64,000 bases of DNA from Enterococcus dispar ATCC 51266. Lineage in GTDB: Bacteria; Bacillota; Bacilli; Lactobacillales; Enterococcaceae. The notes under the pieces were generated by a model. The model saw only the letters and a program-made list of their open reading frames with translations. It did not search any database and had not been told where the DNA came from. Of the stretch, positions 26,000-35,812 are shown piece by piece (positions within the stretch are counted from its first letter, which is position 1; each line of letters opens with the position of its first letter). The stretch spans positions 1,135,887-1,199,886 of the forward strand of contig NZ_KE136354.1 of assembly GCF_000406945.1 (NCBI RefSeq), in the 5' to 3' direction. Both the position numbers and the translations under genes were made by a program.

Positions 26000-26446
26000 T
26001 CATTTTTTTTGACAATTCTGGCAGATACCATGAAATGTTAGCCGATGATCTTTAACCAGAAAATGATATTTATTTTCAACGATTTCTTCTACATCACCTA
26101 ATAAATCTTCTTCAATTTCTTCAATATTTCCACACTCAATACACAATAGATGATGGTGAAAATGTTGCGCACCTTCTTTTCTTAAATCATAACGCGAAAC
26201 GCCATCGTTAAAACTAACTTTATCGACAACATGCAATTCTGTTAAAATTTCCAATGTTCGGTACACCGTAGCTAACCCGATTTCAGGGCTTTTTCGTTTA
26301 ACAAAAAAGAAAACTTCTTCAGCAGAAAGATGATCTTTTTCATTTTCCAATAAAACTAATAACGTAGCTTCCCGCTGCGGAGTTAATTTGAATCCGGCTT
26401 CGTGAAGTTGTTGTTTCACTTTTTTCATTGTCGTTATTGTATCCAT
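26000..26446 (-). CDS. fur: Ferric uptake regulator Fur
   Basis: The ATG at 26446 follows GCGGAGGAC. The 148-residue protein has a winged-helix DNA-binding half (LTPQREATLLVLLENEKDH, GLATVYRTLEILTELHVVD) and a metal-binding half with HFHHHLLCIECGNIEEIEE and a C-terminal CQNC pair. Gene order beside xerD supports Fur rather than PerR or Zur; the family cannot be separated with certainty by sequence alone. An exact PerR-type box lies upstream. Confidence 0.88.
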   Translation of the reverse strand: MDTITTMKKVKQQLHEAGFKLTPQREATLLVLLENEKDHLSAEEVFFFVKRKSPEIGLATVYRTLEILTELHVVDKVSFNDGVSRYDLRKEGAQHFHHHLLCIECGNIEEIEEDLLGDVEEIVENKYHFLVKDHRLTFHGICQNCQKK

Positions 26447-26465
26447 GTGTCCTCCGCAACCTTCT

Positions 26466-26480
26466 TTATAATAATTATAA
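26466..26480. promoter_or_regulatory. PerR box upstream of fur
   Basis: TTATAATAATTATAA is a perfect 7-1-7 palindrome identical to the PerR consensus. It lies 20 bp before the fur start, downstream of the predicted -10. Bacillus subtilis fur is known to be under PerR control, so peroxide-responsive regulation of fur is likely here. Confidence 0.75.
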
Positions 26481-26514
26481 ACTAGCATCATTTTACAAAC
26501 CCTAGATTATACTC

Positions 26515-26543
26515 ATTATAAGGAAAAAGCAAGAATTATACAA
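26515..26543 (-). promoter_or_regulatory. fur promoter
   Basis: On the minus strand TTGTAT (26543-26538), a 17-base spacer and TATAAT (26520-26515). The -35 lies within the last codons of cvfB. A second TATAAT lies within the PerR box. Confidence 0.65.
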
Positions 26544-27405
26544 GGTCTGTTTTCTCAATTAGATAAGTAAATCCTTCTTTTTGTTCAACTAATTTCGCTT
26601 TTAGTAAATGTCCCATTGCTCGCTTAAATTGACCTTTACTAATACCAAACATTTCTTTGATTGCTTCTGGTTCCGATTTATCGGTATAAGGCATTTTATT
26701 TTCTTTAGCACGTCGTAAATACGCTAAGATCATTTCAGCATCATCCCCAATCGCTTCATATGCCCGAGGTTTAAGGGATACATTTAAAACACCATCTGGA
26801 CGTACACCAATTACACGCCCTGAAACCACTTCACCTAAACGAGGTTCCTGGTAACGTTCACTGGGATGAATAAAACCAAGATAAAAATCTTCTGTTAAAA
26901 TATAAGTTCCAGCAATCTTTAAGCGAAAAACTGTCCCTGTAATATTTTGATTTTTTTGTTCTTCCCGTCCTTTTTTGCTCATGGAACGAAAAACTTTTTC
27001 TTCTGCTAAAGTCCCCCAAATACGTCCTTTTTGATCGACGCGCAATGCAACCAATAGCCGATCGCCTTTTTTGGGCCATAATTCCGTTAATGTCGGAAGT
27101 TCATCTAGGGAAACAGCGATTTCTTTATCCGGTAAGCCAATGTCCACAAAGACACCTAGGTCACGCCTTGAAGCAATAACCGTTGCAAAAGCGTAATGTC
27201 CTTGGCGACTTTTCGGAATTTCGGTGGTTAATGCATTTTCATGCCGCTGATTTTGGTAGGCAAAACCTGTTACGCTTTCTCCTAATTGATGTTCGCCTTC
27301 ACTTTTTGGTAGACGAAAAGTAACACCATTCTTTTGAACAAAATAGGCAACTTCATTTTCATCTGTTACCATTCCTGTAATAATAGTAGCTAATAATTCA
27401 TTCAT
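26536..27405 (-). CDS. cvfB: S1-domain RNA-binding protein CvfB
   Basis: The protein has 289 residues with three S1-like domains (for example RRDLGVFVDIGLPDKEIAVS and GEVVSGRVIGVRPDGVLNVS) and a C-terminal winged helix (EMFGISKGQFKRAMGHLLKA). CvfB/YitL proteins bind RNA and affect virulence gene expression in Staphylococcus; the exact role here is unknown. It lies upstream of fur on the same strand with its own promoter signals between. Confidence 0.9.
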   Translation of the reverse strand: MNELLATIITGMVTDENEVAYFVQKNGVTFRLPKSEGEHQLGESVTGFAYQNQRHENALTTEIPKSRQGHYAFATVIASRRDLGVFVDIGLPDKEIAVSLDELPTLTELWPKKGDRLLVALRVDQKGRIWGTLAEEKVFRSMSKKGREEQKNQNITGTVFRLKIAGTYILTEDFYLGFIHPSERYQEPRLGEVVSGRVIGVRPDGVLNVSLKPRAYEAIGDDAEMILAYLRRAKENKMPYTDKSEPEAIKEMFGISKGQFKRAMGHLLKAKLVEQKEGFTYLIEKTDLV

Positions 27406-27437
27406 AATTTTTCTCCTTGTTGCGCTTATGCGCCGAA

Positions 27438-27758
27438 CTACATGATAAGACGGATTAAAGCAATCGCTAGAATTCCGACCATCACAATTTTCATTAAGTC
27501 CTTCGTATAGTAACCTACCATTAAAGCAGGGATGCTGGCAAGTACTTCCGGCCCTTTAATCGTTGGCCAATTTCCAGTTTCAAAATTCAACAGACTTTGA
27601 ATTAACAGTGCAAATAAAATACAAAGGGGTAAATAAGATAAAAATATTTCTGCGGTTGGTGGAAATTTTATTTTTTTGGCAAAAGCAAAAGGTAGAATTC
27701 GAGGAATCCAAGTGACCACACTACAACCTAAAATTAATATCAGTATATTGCTAGCCAT
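27438..27758 (-). CDS. azlD: AzlD-type branched-chain amino acid exporter subunit
   Basis: The protein has 106 residues with four hydrophobic segments, including CSVVTWIPRILPFAFA and FLSYLPLCILFALLIQSLLN. AzlD is the small partner of AzlC. The start overlaps the azlC stop by eight bases, indicating coupled synthesis of the two subunits. Confidence 0.9.
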   Translation of the reverse strand: MASNILILILGCSVVTWIPRILPFAFAKKIKFPPTAEIFLSYLPLCILFALLIQSLLNFETGNWPTIKGPEVLASIPALMVGYYTKDLMKIVMVGILAIALIRLIM

Positions 27759-28458
27759 CGTGAGTCACCGTCCCAACCAAACAGCCAATAAGAGTCGCCA
27801 TAATTACTGCAATTTCAGCAGATGTAAAACGCATAAATACAACTAAAGCAATTAAAACACTCGCTAAAACTTGCAGTGTTTGTTTCGTTCGTTTTTTTAA
27901 CGGCATCTCAATTTGAAACAGACATAACCCTAGAAACATCGCCGTTAATGCAAAATCTAAACCAAAGCGATTAGGATCAGGAATAAATTGTCCTAATAGA
28001 CCGCCTCCTATATTGGCTAAAATCCAAGTAACGTAAGCTGCTATATTTAGTCCATGCATCCACTGTGCTGTCAAAGGCTGTCTTTCTTGAAGTGCCGTCG
28101 TTAAAACACCATATGATTCATCGGTTAAAAGTGTGCCAATACCAATATTATTTAGAAGAGAATCTGATTTAAAATAGCTCGTGACGGATAAACTCATCAA
28201 AAAATGCCGAGAATTCACAAGAAAAACCGTTAAAATAATAGTCGAAACCGGTGCATGAAGCGCTAATAAACCACAAATAATAAATTGTCCACTACCAGCA
28301 TAAACCAATAACGACAATAAAAAAATTTCAAAAATAGAAAGTCCGACCCCTTTTTCTACGACCCCGGCGGCAAAACCAATCCCTACATAACCAAGCATTG
28401 TGGGTACACAAGCTTTAATTCCATCGGAAAAACTTTCATACTGCTGTGTTTCTGCCAC
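27751..28458 (-). CDS. azlC: AzlC-type branched-chain amino acid exporter
   Basis: The start is set at GTG 28458 after AAGGGGGTA; the longer frame lacks a ribosome-binding site. The 235-residue protein has about seven membrane segments and the family strings KACVPTMLGYVGIGFAAGVV, VYAGSGQFIICGLLAL and LLTDESYGVL. AzlCD exports branched-chain amino acids or their analogues. azlD follows with an overlap. Confidence 0.9.
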   Translation of the reverse strand: MAETQQYESFSDGIKACVPTMLGYVGIGFAAGVVEKGVGLSIFEIFLLSLLVYAGSGQFIICGLLALHAPVSTIILTVFLVNSRHFLMSLSVTSYFKSDSLLNNIGIGTLLTDESYGVLTTALQERQPLTAQWMHGLNIAAYVTWILANIGGGLLGQFIPDPNRFGLDFALTAMFLGLCLFQIEMPLKKRTKQTLQVLASVLIALVVFMRFTSAEIAVIMATLIGCLVGTVTHDG

Positions 28459-28551
28459 AAAGATACCCCCTTCTTTTCGTTTGCTTTTAATCATAACGAA
28501 AAAAAGAGGGCAAGACAAGAAATTGTCAGAAAATAAATAAAATTCGTTCTT

Positions 28552-30441
28552 CTATCTAATTGTATGGTCGTTACCATTGCCACGGAAATAACCCGTCTTA
28601 CAATTAATCGTAACGATATAATAAGGTAAAGCTTTTTCAGAAATTCCTTTTAATAAAGAAGATCGGGTATTCGTAGCAAATAAATTATAGTAACCTTCTC
28701 CATTTTCAATGGTCACGGGCTCTAAATAATAGCCACCGGCTACGATATATCCTCGGTCAATACAAGTTTGAATCACTTTTTCTTGAATACCAGCATTCCA
28801 TACCCAAGCTGTATTATTAGTATCTGCTACTGCGCTAGGATTTATTGCCATAATCGGTGCATTATTATTATTTGGCTGCATATTAGGTGATGCTTCTGCC
28901 GGCAAGTTGTTACTTTGTTCACTTTCACTTTGCGCATTATCATTAGCCGCTTTTTTTGCAGCAGCTGCTTGTGCTTCTTGTTGCTTTTTGGTTTCAGCAG
29001 CTTCTTTTTTGCTTAATACGTCATCTACTTTTTCTAAATTTGCCTTTAAAGTTTTCTTTTGATTTCCTTCAACCAATTTTGCGACGGCTTTTTGAGCTGT
29101 TTGATATTGTTGACGTGTCGCATTATCTTTGACTTTTTCATCGGTATAAACCACAGCTACTGCTTTTTTTGCAGTATTTAAATCGTTTAATTGTGACTTG
29201 GCATCACTAATAACGTTATTGATTGTCTTAGAAAATTCATCGTCAGTAGTCAAAGGCTCAATATCGATGGTACTTCCTTTAATCGCAGTAGCTGGTTTTA
29301 TTTCTGAACCCCTTACCACAGGGGTTTCAAATAGATTGTTTACTTGCGTAATAATATCCATTTTTTCTTGAATACTTTTTATTTCGTTTGTTAGTTCTTC
29401 CGTGTTATCTTTTGTTCCAGCGGACTTGGCTGCTTCTTTTAGATTATTTACTTGCGTCGTTAAATCAGCAAGTTGATTTGCTGTTTTATCAGACTTAATA
29501 AACTGATGTGTGTTATCTGTATAAAAGTCAGCAAGTTGAGTTTGAATCGCTGTCTCTTGTTTTTCTATTTTTTGCTGCTCTTGCTGGGCTTGTGCTTTTA
29601 CATTTTGATCGTGAACATAATAACCATACCCACTGCCCCCTAAGATAATCGCCGCAGCTAAAAGTACAAACGGCCATTTTTTTCGTGGAGATTTTGACAC
29701 TTGTTCTGTTGAAGACAGATTATCGATTTTCTCTTCTTGATCAGGGCGTACTGCTTCTCCTTGATCCCCTATAGGAGAGGCACTGTTATCAAGAGCCTCG
29801 TCTTTTTCAGTGATGGGTTCTATTTGGTTTACAGTAGAGGAATCGTCATTTTCGGGGAGATTTTCAAGTTGTTCCTTCTCCGAACTTTCAGCTGCGGTTT
29901 CAGCCATATTTTCTGTTTCCTGGTCATTCTTTATTGCTGTTCCTTCATTTGAAAGTTTTTCGCCATCCACAATCGGCTCACTTACTTCTGATTCTGCAGT
30001 CTTAATTTCAGCTATTGGTTCTAAATTGTCGTGAACACTATTCTTTGTTTCTTCCAGATCCGTATGACTTTTTTGGGATTCAATCTGGTCATTTTCAGGA
30101 ACAGGAAAAGATGCTTCTTTCTCCTGGTCTTTATCATCTTCAGCCGTCGGCAGCGTCTCTTCATAATCATCTTTATGCTTTTTGATGTAATCGGCTAAAA
30201 TTGGATTCACATCAGCTAAATCATCTTCTTTTGTGGCTTCATTTAAGGATTCTTCCATCACTGAGCCAATTGAAACATCTTTAAAATCCGACCATTTGAC
30301 CGAATCATTATTTTCGCGATTATTCTCTTTAATCGTTGCAAGTTTTCCGGCAATATTTTCTTTTATTTCTTCACCACATCGCGGACAAACCATTTGACCG
30401 TTAAGCGGTTCAAACCCGCAGTGGGGACATTTATTAATCAC
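28552..30441 (-). CDS. mapZ: MapZ-like division-site positioning protein with zinc ribbon
   Basis: The protein has 629 residues. An N-terminal zinc ribbon (CPHCGFEPLNGQMVCPRCG) is followed by a segment at about 49-95 with VSIGSVMEE and NPILADYIKKHKDDYEE, similar to the FtsZ-binding N-terminus of streptococcal MapZ. A long acidic region leads to one transmembrane helix at about 257-276. Outside are coiled-coil repeats, about 277-490, a linker, and a C-terminal domain, about 540-629, with WVWNAGIQEKVIQTC and NCKTGYFRGNG. MapZ marks the division site through peptidoglycan binding. Alternative: a TcaA-like zinc-ribbon protein. Confidence 0.75.
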   Translation of the reverse strand: MINKCPHCGFEPLNGQMVCPRCGEEIKENIAGKLATIKENNRENNDSVKWSDFKDVSIGSVMEESLNEATKEDDLADVNPILADYIKKHKDDYEETLPTAEDDKDQEKEASFPVPENDQIESQKSHTDLEETKNSVHDNLEPIAEIKTAESEVSEPIVDGEKLSNEGTAIKNDQETENMAETAAESSEKEQLENLPENDDSSTVNQIEPITEKDEALDNSASPIGDQGEAVRPDQEEKIDNLSSTEQVSKSPRKKWPFVLLAAAIILGGSGYGYYVHDQNVKAQAQQEQQKIEKQETAIQTQLADFYTDNTHQFIKSDKTANQLADLTTQVNNLKEAAKSAGTKDNTEELTNEIKSIQEKMDIITQVNNLFETPVVRGSEIKPATAIKGSTIDIEPLTTDDEFSKTINNVISDAKSQLNDLNTAKKAVAVVYTDEKVKDNATRQQYQTAQKAVAKLVEGNQKKTLKANLEKVDDVLSKKEAAETKKQQEAQAAAAKKAANDNAQSESEQSNNLPAEASPNMQPNNNNAPIMAINPSAVADTNNTAWVWNAGIQEKVIQTCIDRGYIVAGGYYLEPVTIENGEGYYNLFATNTRSSLLKGISEKALPYYIVTINCKTGYFRGNGNDHTIR

Positions 30442-30766
30442 TGTTTTTCTTGCTTCCTTTCTGCATAAAACTTTGATTCTCTCCTAGTCGACTAAAAAAC
30501 TGCCAAACTATCTAGTCTATTATAAACGTTTACGCTTAGGATAGGAAGTTAGGATTTTATTAAGAAAGTGACAGTTATAAATCACTTGTTAAAGTCCTTT
30601 AATCTATTGAAACAATTAAAACTTTCCATAACTATTTCTGTTATAAATTCTTAGAAAAATTTTTATTTTCATCATCGTGGACATTTTTTCATTTTGTTCA
30701 TCACTTCAATATACTTTTTATACCCATTTTGCAATTGTTAGGTAGAATAAAAATTGACGTAAAAAA
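30442..30766. other. 325-bp intergenic region upstream of mapZ
   Basis: No ORF is supported. TATAAT lies at about 30518-30523 on the minus strand as a mapZ -10 candidate. The rest is AT-rich with no further recognised element. Confidence 0.4.
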
Positions 30767-30797
30767 ACTGTTACCTTGCTTGCACAAAGTAACAGTT
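30767..30797 (-). terminator. Terminator of rpoD
   Basis: AACTGTTAC and GTAACAGTT form a perfect 9-bp stem with T-runs on the minus strand. Confidence 0.9.
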
Positions 30798-30802
30798 AAA
30801 CT

Positions 30803-31909
30803 TTATTCTAAGAAATCTTTTAGTTGTTTTGAACGAGAGGGATGACGTAATTTCCGCAAAGCTTTTGCTTCAATTTGACGAATTCGTTCTCTAGTAACGC
30901 CAAAGACTTTTCCGACTTCTTCTAGCGTCCGTGTACGACCATCATCAAGACCAAAACGAAGACGCAACACATTTTCTTCACGGTCTGTCAAGGTATCTAG
31001 AACATCTTCTAGCTGCTCTTTTAAGAGTTCGTATGCAGCATGTTCAGCTGGACTAGTTGCTTCTTGGTCTTCAATGAAGTCTCCTAAATGCGAGTCATCT
31101 TCTTCACCAATTGGCGTTTCCAATGAAACCGGTTCTTGCGCAATTTTTAAAATTTCGCGCACTTTTTCAGTTGGTAAATCCATTTCTGCACCAATTTCTT
31201 CAGGTGTTGGTTCCCGTCCTAAGTCTTGTAGCAATTGGCGTTGAATTCGAATTAATTTGTTAATGGTCTCAACCATATGAACGGGAATCCGAATTGTCCG
31301 GGCTTGGTCGGCAATCGCACGGGTAATCGCTTGACGAATCCACCAAGTAGCATAAGTAGAAAATTTGAACCCTTTACGATAATCGAATTTTTCTACAGCT
31401 TTCATTAGCCCCATGTTACCTTCTTGGATTAAATCCAAAAATTGCATACCACGCCCAACATAACGTTTGGCAATGGAAACAACTAAACGCAAGTTTGCTT
31501 CAGCTAAACGTTGTTTTGCTTCTTGATCGCCTTCTTCAATTTTTAAGGCTAATTCAACTTCTTCTTCAGCCGTTAAAAGTGGAACGCGACCGATTTCTTT
31601 TAAATACATACGCACAGGATCATTAATTTTAACTCCTGTTGGTGCGGACAAGTCTTCTTGTTTGGCTGCTTCTGCTTTCTTTTCATTGCTCTTTAAGCTG
31701 TGAACAGACGGTTCGCCATTCTCGTCGACAACGCTAATACCAGCATCCTCAACTTTTTGGATTAATTTGTCCATTGCGTCAGCATCTAATGAAAAAGGTG
31801 TGGCCAATTTATTGGACAACTCGTCATAAACGACTTGGCCATTGGGTTTATTTTCTTTGATAAAGGCACTTACCGCTTTATCATACTCTGTTTTTTGTTC
31901 TTTTGCCAT
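30803..31909 (-). CDS. rpoD: Primary sigma factor RpoD
   Basis: The protein has 368 residues, the usual short Firmicute form. Region 1.2 begins near [16 protein letters not shown]; region 2 has [20 protein letters not shown] and [18 protein letters not shown]; region 3 has [11 protein letters not shown]; region 4.2 has [20 protein letters not shown]. It directs RNA polymerase to housekeeping promoters. dnaG lies 24 bp upstream, the conserved dnaG-rpoD pair. Confidence 0.98.
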   Translation of the reverse strand: MAKEQKTEYDKAVSAFIKENKPNGQVVYDELSNKLATPFSLDADAMDKLIQKVEDAGISVVDENGEPSVHSLKSNEKKAEAAKQEDLSAPTGVKINDPVRMYLKEIGRVPLLTAEEEVELALKIEEGDQEAKQRLAEANLRLVVSIAKRYVGRGMQFLDLIQEGNMGLMKAVEKFDYRKGFKFSTYATWWIRQAITRAIADQARTIRIPVHMVETINKLIRIQRQLLQDLGREPTPEEIGAEMDLPTEKVREILKIAQEPVSLETPIGEEDDSHLGDFIEDQEATSPAEHAAYELLKEQLEDVLDTLTDREENVLRLRFGLDDGRTRTLEEVGKVFGVTRERIRQIEAKALRKLRHPSRSKQLKDFLE

Positions 31910-31933
31910 GAAAAGAAGGCCCCCTTTGTGTAA

Positions 31934-33799
31934 TTAAGCTTGCTGCAATTGCTTGGTTAAATCTATTATTTCAACTGCCAACTCTAATGCCTGCTGCATA
32001 TTGCCCAATTGACTTGCTTCTTGCTGCAGAAATTTCTTTTGATTAATTTTTTCAGCAATGCGCGCCTTTTGGAATAATCGCAAAATGCTTTTTATTTCTT
32101 CTTCAGAAGAATCTTGCGGTACATTAAGGTAGGCAATTTCAATCACTTTATTTTTTATTGTCGTTTCCGTCAAATAATCGAGAAAATCTGGTAATGAAAA
32201 ACTACCAAAACTTTCAATAAAGTTCTCATACATAAAATAAATCGTTTGGTACTCATCATGTATAAAAACCAATTCCACTTGCTGCAGACGATTCAGTAGC
32301 GAATTATCATTAAAGAGCCGATACAAAATTAACTGCTCCCCCCGCTCTACCTGAGTCAAGGGACGTTTAACTGTCTGAGTTGCAGGCGTCGTTTTTACTT
32401 CATGGGCGCCAAATTGTGGTGCATCCTCATAAGCAGTATTTTGCTGTGGCGGTTTTGCCGCCTCTTGTCGACGTTTTTGTTTAAACGCACTTAGTTGTTG
32501 TTGCAACGTTTCCCGACTTAAATGAAACTCTGTTGCGATTTGGGTCAGGTAGCGATCTTGGGCTAATAAGGAATCAACTTTTGCCAATTCATGCAATAAA
32601 TCCGTAACATAGTCTAGCTGTTCTTTTTCGTTGCCAAGATTACGATTTTGCCGTAAATACGCCATCTTAAAACCAAAAACAGTTTCCCGGCCATGATAAG
32701 CTAGTTCATAAAAAGCGGCACTGCCGTACTTTCGAACATATTCATCTGGATCAAGTTTTTCTGGTAACTGTAAAATTGCTAAATCCAAACTACTGTGTTC
32801 GTCTAACATACCAATAGCGCGATCTGTCGCTGCTAAACCTGCCTTATCACCATCGTAACTAATGACAATTTCGCCAGCAACGCGTTCAATTGCTGCAATT
32901 TGTTGGCTCGTTAAACTTGTTCCCATACTCGCAATACCATTTTTAACCCCCGATTGCCAAGCTGCGATAACGTCCATAAACCCTTCAAATAGAAAAACGG
33001 TATTTTCTTTACGAATAATCGGTCGCGCTTTATCAAAGTTAAAAAGAACTTGCCGTTTGTTAAACAATTCGGTTTCCGGGGAATTTAAATACTTCGGTTG
33101 ATTTTCTCCTGGAAAATCCGGTGTTGTTAAAATTCGCCCAGAAAAACCAATTGTCTTTCCCTTTGCATCATGAATGGGGAACATAATCCGTTGATAAAAG
33201 CGATCTGCTAATTCACCATTTTCCCGTTCAACAAAAAGTCCTGACTGCGCTAAGAGTGCTGCCTCTACTTTTTCGTTTGCAAAAACTTGCCGCAAAAATT
33301 GACGTTCATTTGGTGCAAAGCCGATTTCAAACTCTTTAATCAACTCTTCTGTTAAGCCGCGACTTACTAAATAATCTAAGGCTACTTGTCCAGCAGCGGT
33401 GTTTACCAACATATGGTGATAAACTTCCTTTGCTTTTTCATGAAGCTTAATTAATGCGTGTTGGGGTGAATTGCCAACTTGTGTGGTCGGCTCCATCTTG
33501 TATGCGGCAGCAAAAGGAATTTGTTCAATTTCAGCTACTTTCGCCACAGCTTCAGGAAAAGTTAGCCCTTCTAATTCTTCGACAAAACCAAAGACGTTTC
33601 CTCCCCGTCCGCAACCAAAGCAGTGAAAAATCTGCTTGTCTTCTGCTACAGAAAATGAAGGTGTTTTTTCTTCATGAAACGGACACAAGCCAACATAATT
33701 TTTGCCGGCTTTTTTGAGCTGGACGTACTGACCAATGACTTCGACAATATTACTCTTTTCACGAATTTCATCAATTACATTCTGAGGTATTCTAGCCAC
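31934..33799 (-). CDS. dnaG: DNA primase
   Basis: The protein has 621 residues from a GTG that follows GGAGGTGA. The zinc finger has GLCPFHEEKTPSFS and FHCFGCGRGG. The TOPRIM core has FLFEGFMDVIAA and VISYDGDKAGLAA. The C-terminal 150 residues bind the helicase. It makes RNA primers at the replication fork. Length and order with rpoD are typical. Confidence 0.98.
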   Translation of the reverse strand: MARIPQNVIDEIREKSNIVEVIGQYVQLKKAGKNYVGLCPFHEEKTPSFSVAEDKQIFHCFGCGRGGNVFGFVEELEGLTFPEAVAKVAEIEQIPFAAAYKMEPTTQVGNSPQHALIKLHEKAKEVYHHMLVNTAAGQVALDYLVSRGLTEELIKEFEIGFAPNERQFLRQVFANEKVEAALLAQSGLFVERENGELADRFYQRIMFPIHDAKGKTIGFSGRILTTPDFPGENQPKYLNSPETELFNKRQVLFNFDKARPIIRKENTVFLFEGFMDVIAAWQSGVKNGIASMGTSLTSQQIAAIERVAGEIVISYDGDKAGLAATDRAIGMLDEHSSLDLAILQLPEKLDPDEYVRKYGSAAFYELAYHGRETVFGFKMAYLRQNRNLGNEKEQLDYVTDLLHELAKVDSLLAQDRYLTQIATEFHLSRETLQQQLSAFKQKRRQEAAKPPQQNTAYEDAPQFGAHEVKTTPATQTVKRPLTQVERGEQLILYRLFNDNSLLNRLQQVELVFIHDEYQTIYFMYENFIESFGSFSLPDFLDYLTETTIKNKVIEIAYLNVPQDSSEEEIKSILRLFQKARIAEKINQKKFLQQEASQLGNMQQALELAVEIIDLTKQLQQA

Positions 33800-34054
33800 T
33801 TCAACTCACCTCCAGCCTGCAAATTATTAAATAATTGTTATCGGTAAAAAATCGCACTAATTAAAAATCAGCGCGACTTCAAAAAAGACCCAATAATACA
33901 AACTATATTCTAACATATTCCCATTGTTTTTCAAGTCTTACGCCTAAAAGAGCGCGATTTGAAAAACAGCGATAAAAAAGAGGGAAATAGAAATAATTTA
34001 TATTCGTCTTTGACTATTTCGGAGTTAGAAACAATTGTATTTTATCATTACCCC

Positions 34055-34897
34055 TTATTTATATTGATCTTCTAATTTACTCATCCATGCGCCTAATAAC
34101 GCGCCAAGAATACACAATACCAAGCAACCCGCATAGCCGGCAAAACTAAAACCATTATAATTGGTTGGAATAATCATCACTGTTGAAGCAAATACAATCC
34201 CTAAAATAAAATGGAACAGTTGTGGATATGCTTTACTAAAAATATAATCCATGACTTTAGACAAACCCAACACGGTGATAATGCCGCCAATACCAATGGG
34301 AATGATAACGCTGAAATTTAAATCTTTAATGCCATCTGACATTGCTTTATACATACCCATATAAACCAAAAAGTTAGATGGGCTAAGACCAGGTACGATC
34401 ATCCCTAAACCAATTAACCCCCCTGCAATAATCCAGGTGAAAAAATTCTGCTCTACATGGGAAAATAAGCCAGACCCTTTCCACAAAAATAAAAACCCTA
34501 ACGTAAAGCTAATAATTAAAATAATAATTTCTCTGGTGCTACGTCCTTTTTTACCAGCTTCTTTCCATAAAGCTGGGACTGTTCCAATAATACACCCCAC
34601 AAAGAACCATAAAATAATTGTTTCGTAAGTTCCTAGTAAGAAACTTACCACAAAAGATAATAAGAAGACCCCAGTAATACCACCTAAACCAATTGGAATA
34701 AAAAATAAAATATTTTCTTTAAAGTTACGGGTAATATGCGCTAAAAAGGAAATAATACGCTCATAAATACCAAAAATTGCAGCTAACGCCCCCCCAGAAA
34801 CGCCAGGTAAGATAAAACCCGAACCAATGAACATTCCTTTAACAAAGCGTAATAGCCAATCTTTTGTTTTCGCCTCTTTTGACACTGATTTCTCCAT
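34055..34897 (-). CDS. DUF368/PopT-type undecaprenyl phosphate translocase
   Basis: The protein has 280 residues and about eight membrane segments. The family signature GMFIGSGFILPGVSGGALAA is repeated as GMIVPGLSPSNFLVYMGMY. DUF368 proteins were shown to return undecaprenyl phosphate to the inner face of the membrane in other bacteria, supporting wall and teichoic acid synthesis. That role is assigned by family. It is a single gene between dnaG and the lysozyme-like gene. Confidence 0.85.
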   Translation of the reverse strand: MEKSVSKEAKTKDWLLRFVKGMFIGSGFILPGVSGGALAAIFGIYERIISFLAHITRNFKENILFFIPIGLGGITGVFLLSFVVSFLLGTYETIILWFFVGCIIGTVPALWKEAGKKGRSTREIIILIISFTLGFLFLWKGSGLFSHVEQNFFTWIIAGGLIGLGMIVPGLSPSNFLVYMGMYKAMSDGIKDLNFSVIIPIGIGGIITVLGLSKVMDYIFSKAYPQLFHFILGIVFASTVMIIPTNYNGFSFAGYAGCLVLCILGALLGAWMSKLEDQYK

Positions 34898-34991
34898 TGT
34901 CCCAAAACACTCCTCATGATTACATTCAAGTTAAGTAACCCAATTAATAAAATCCCTTTTAAAGTTTAGCATACTGATTTCTTCTTGCAAG

Positions 34992-35621
34992 CTAAAATAA
35001 GAAGTTGGTCCAATGGATTTTCTTTTCATTTAATTTCACGACATCCGCATAAAACATATTCCCGCCATTATGGTATAAAAATCCGCCATTATAAAAAAAG
35101 GACTGAATTCCCCAATAACGATATTTTGTTTTATCTTGATTTCCTAAAATTGGCGATAAAACATCTTTTGAATATTTTTCTGCCAATTCGACTGTATTTT
35201 TACCCCCATTTTTTGCTACAAAATCAATATAATCCAATCCAAAATTATAAGCTTGTACAGCAGTCCAAATATCACAATTGGCAGCTTGCGCTTTTTTTAC
35301 CGCGGTTGCCAAAAATTTAACGCCGGCATCGATACTTTCATCAGAGGTGGCAATTTTATTTTGTTCGCCATAACTACTCTCTGAACTCTGCATAATATCT
35401 GCCCCTTGTCCTTTTGATTCGGTAAAAATAATTGCTTGTGCAAGTTTTTCTTGGGCAGGAATTTGATATTTTTTTACTGTCTTTGTTACAGTTGCATCAT
35501 ATTGATGTACTTGTTTTAGTATTTGATAATTTCGGTAGCCAACAACGAGAATCCCGATGAAGGCAATCACAATTAAACTTTTCAATACAATTTTGCCAAT
35601 TTTTTTCAACATAGAAACCAT
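34992..35621 (-). CDS. Membrane-anchored lysozyme-like protein
   Basis: The protein has 209 residues. An N-terminal signal anchor is at about 10-28 (LKSLIVIAFIGILVVGY). The lysozyme-like domain, about 45-205, has KLAQAIIFTESKGQG with a candidate catalytic Glu, then QSSESSYGEQNKI and VQAYNFGLDYIDFVA, as in CwlT-type N-terminal domains. It may cut glycan strands at the membrane surface. The ribosome-binding site is weak, and either of two ATGs may start it. Confidence 0.75.
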   Translation of the reverse strand: MVSMLKKIGKIVLKSLIVIAFIGILVVGYRNYQILKQVHQYDATVTKTVKKYQIPAQEKLAQAIIFTESKGQGADIMQSSESSYGEQNKIATSDESIDAGVKFLATAVKKAQAANCDIWTAVQAYNFGLDYIDFVAKNGGKNTVELAEKYSKDVLSPILGNQDKTKYRYWGIQSFFYNGGFLYHNGGNMFYADVVKLNEKKIHWTNFLF

Positions 35622-35812
35622 CCAAACGTTTTAAGTATTTTTCTATACTACTATTTCTCTTTTCTGATGGCTATTACAAAACAATTTCTTTGCAATAATT
35701 TTAGAAAAACAAAATATTTCACAGCAGCTTACAATATTGTTTGGCTAAAATTACCCATATCATTGTTCATAACTTTAGCCAATCGTTATAATAAAAGAAA
35801 AGGAGGGTGCCT

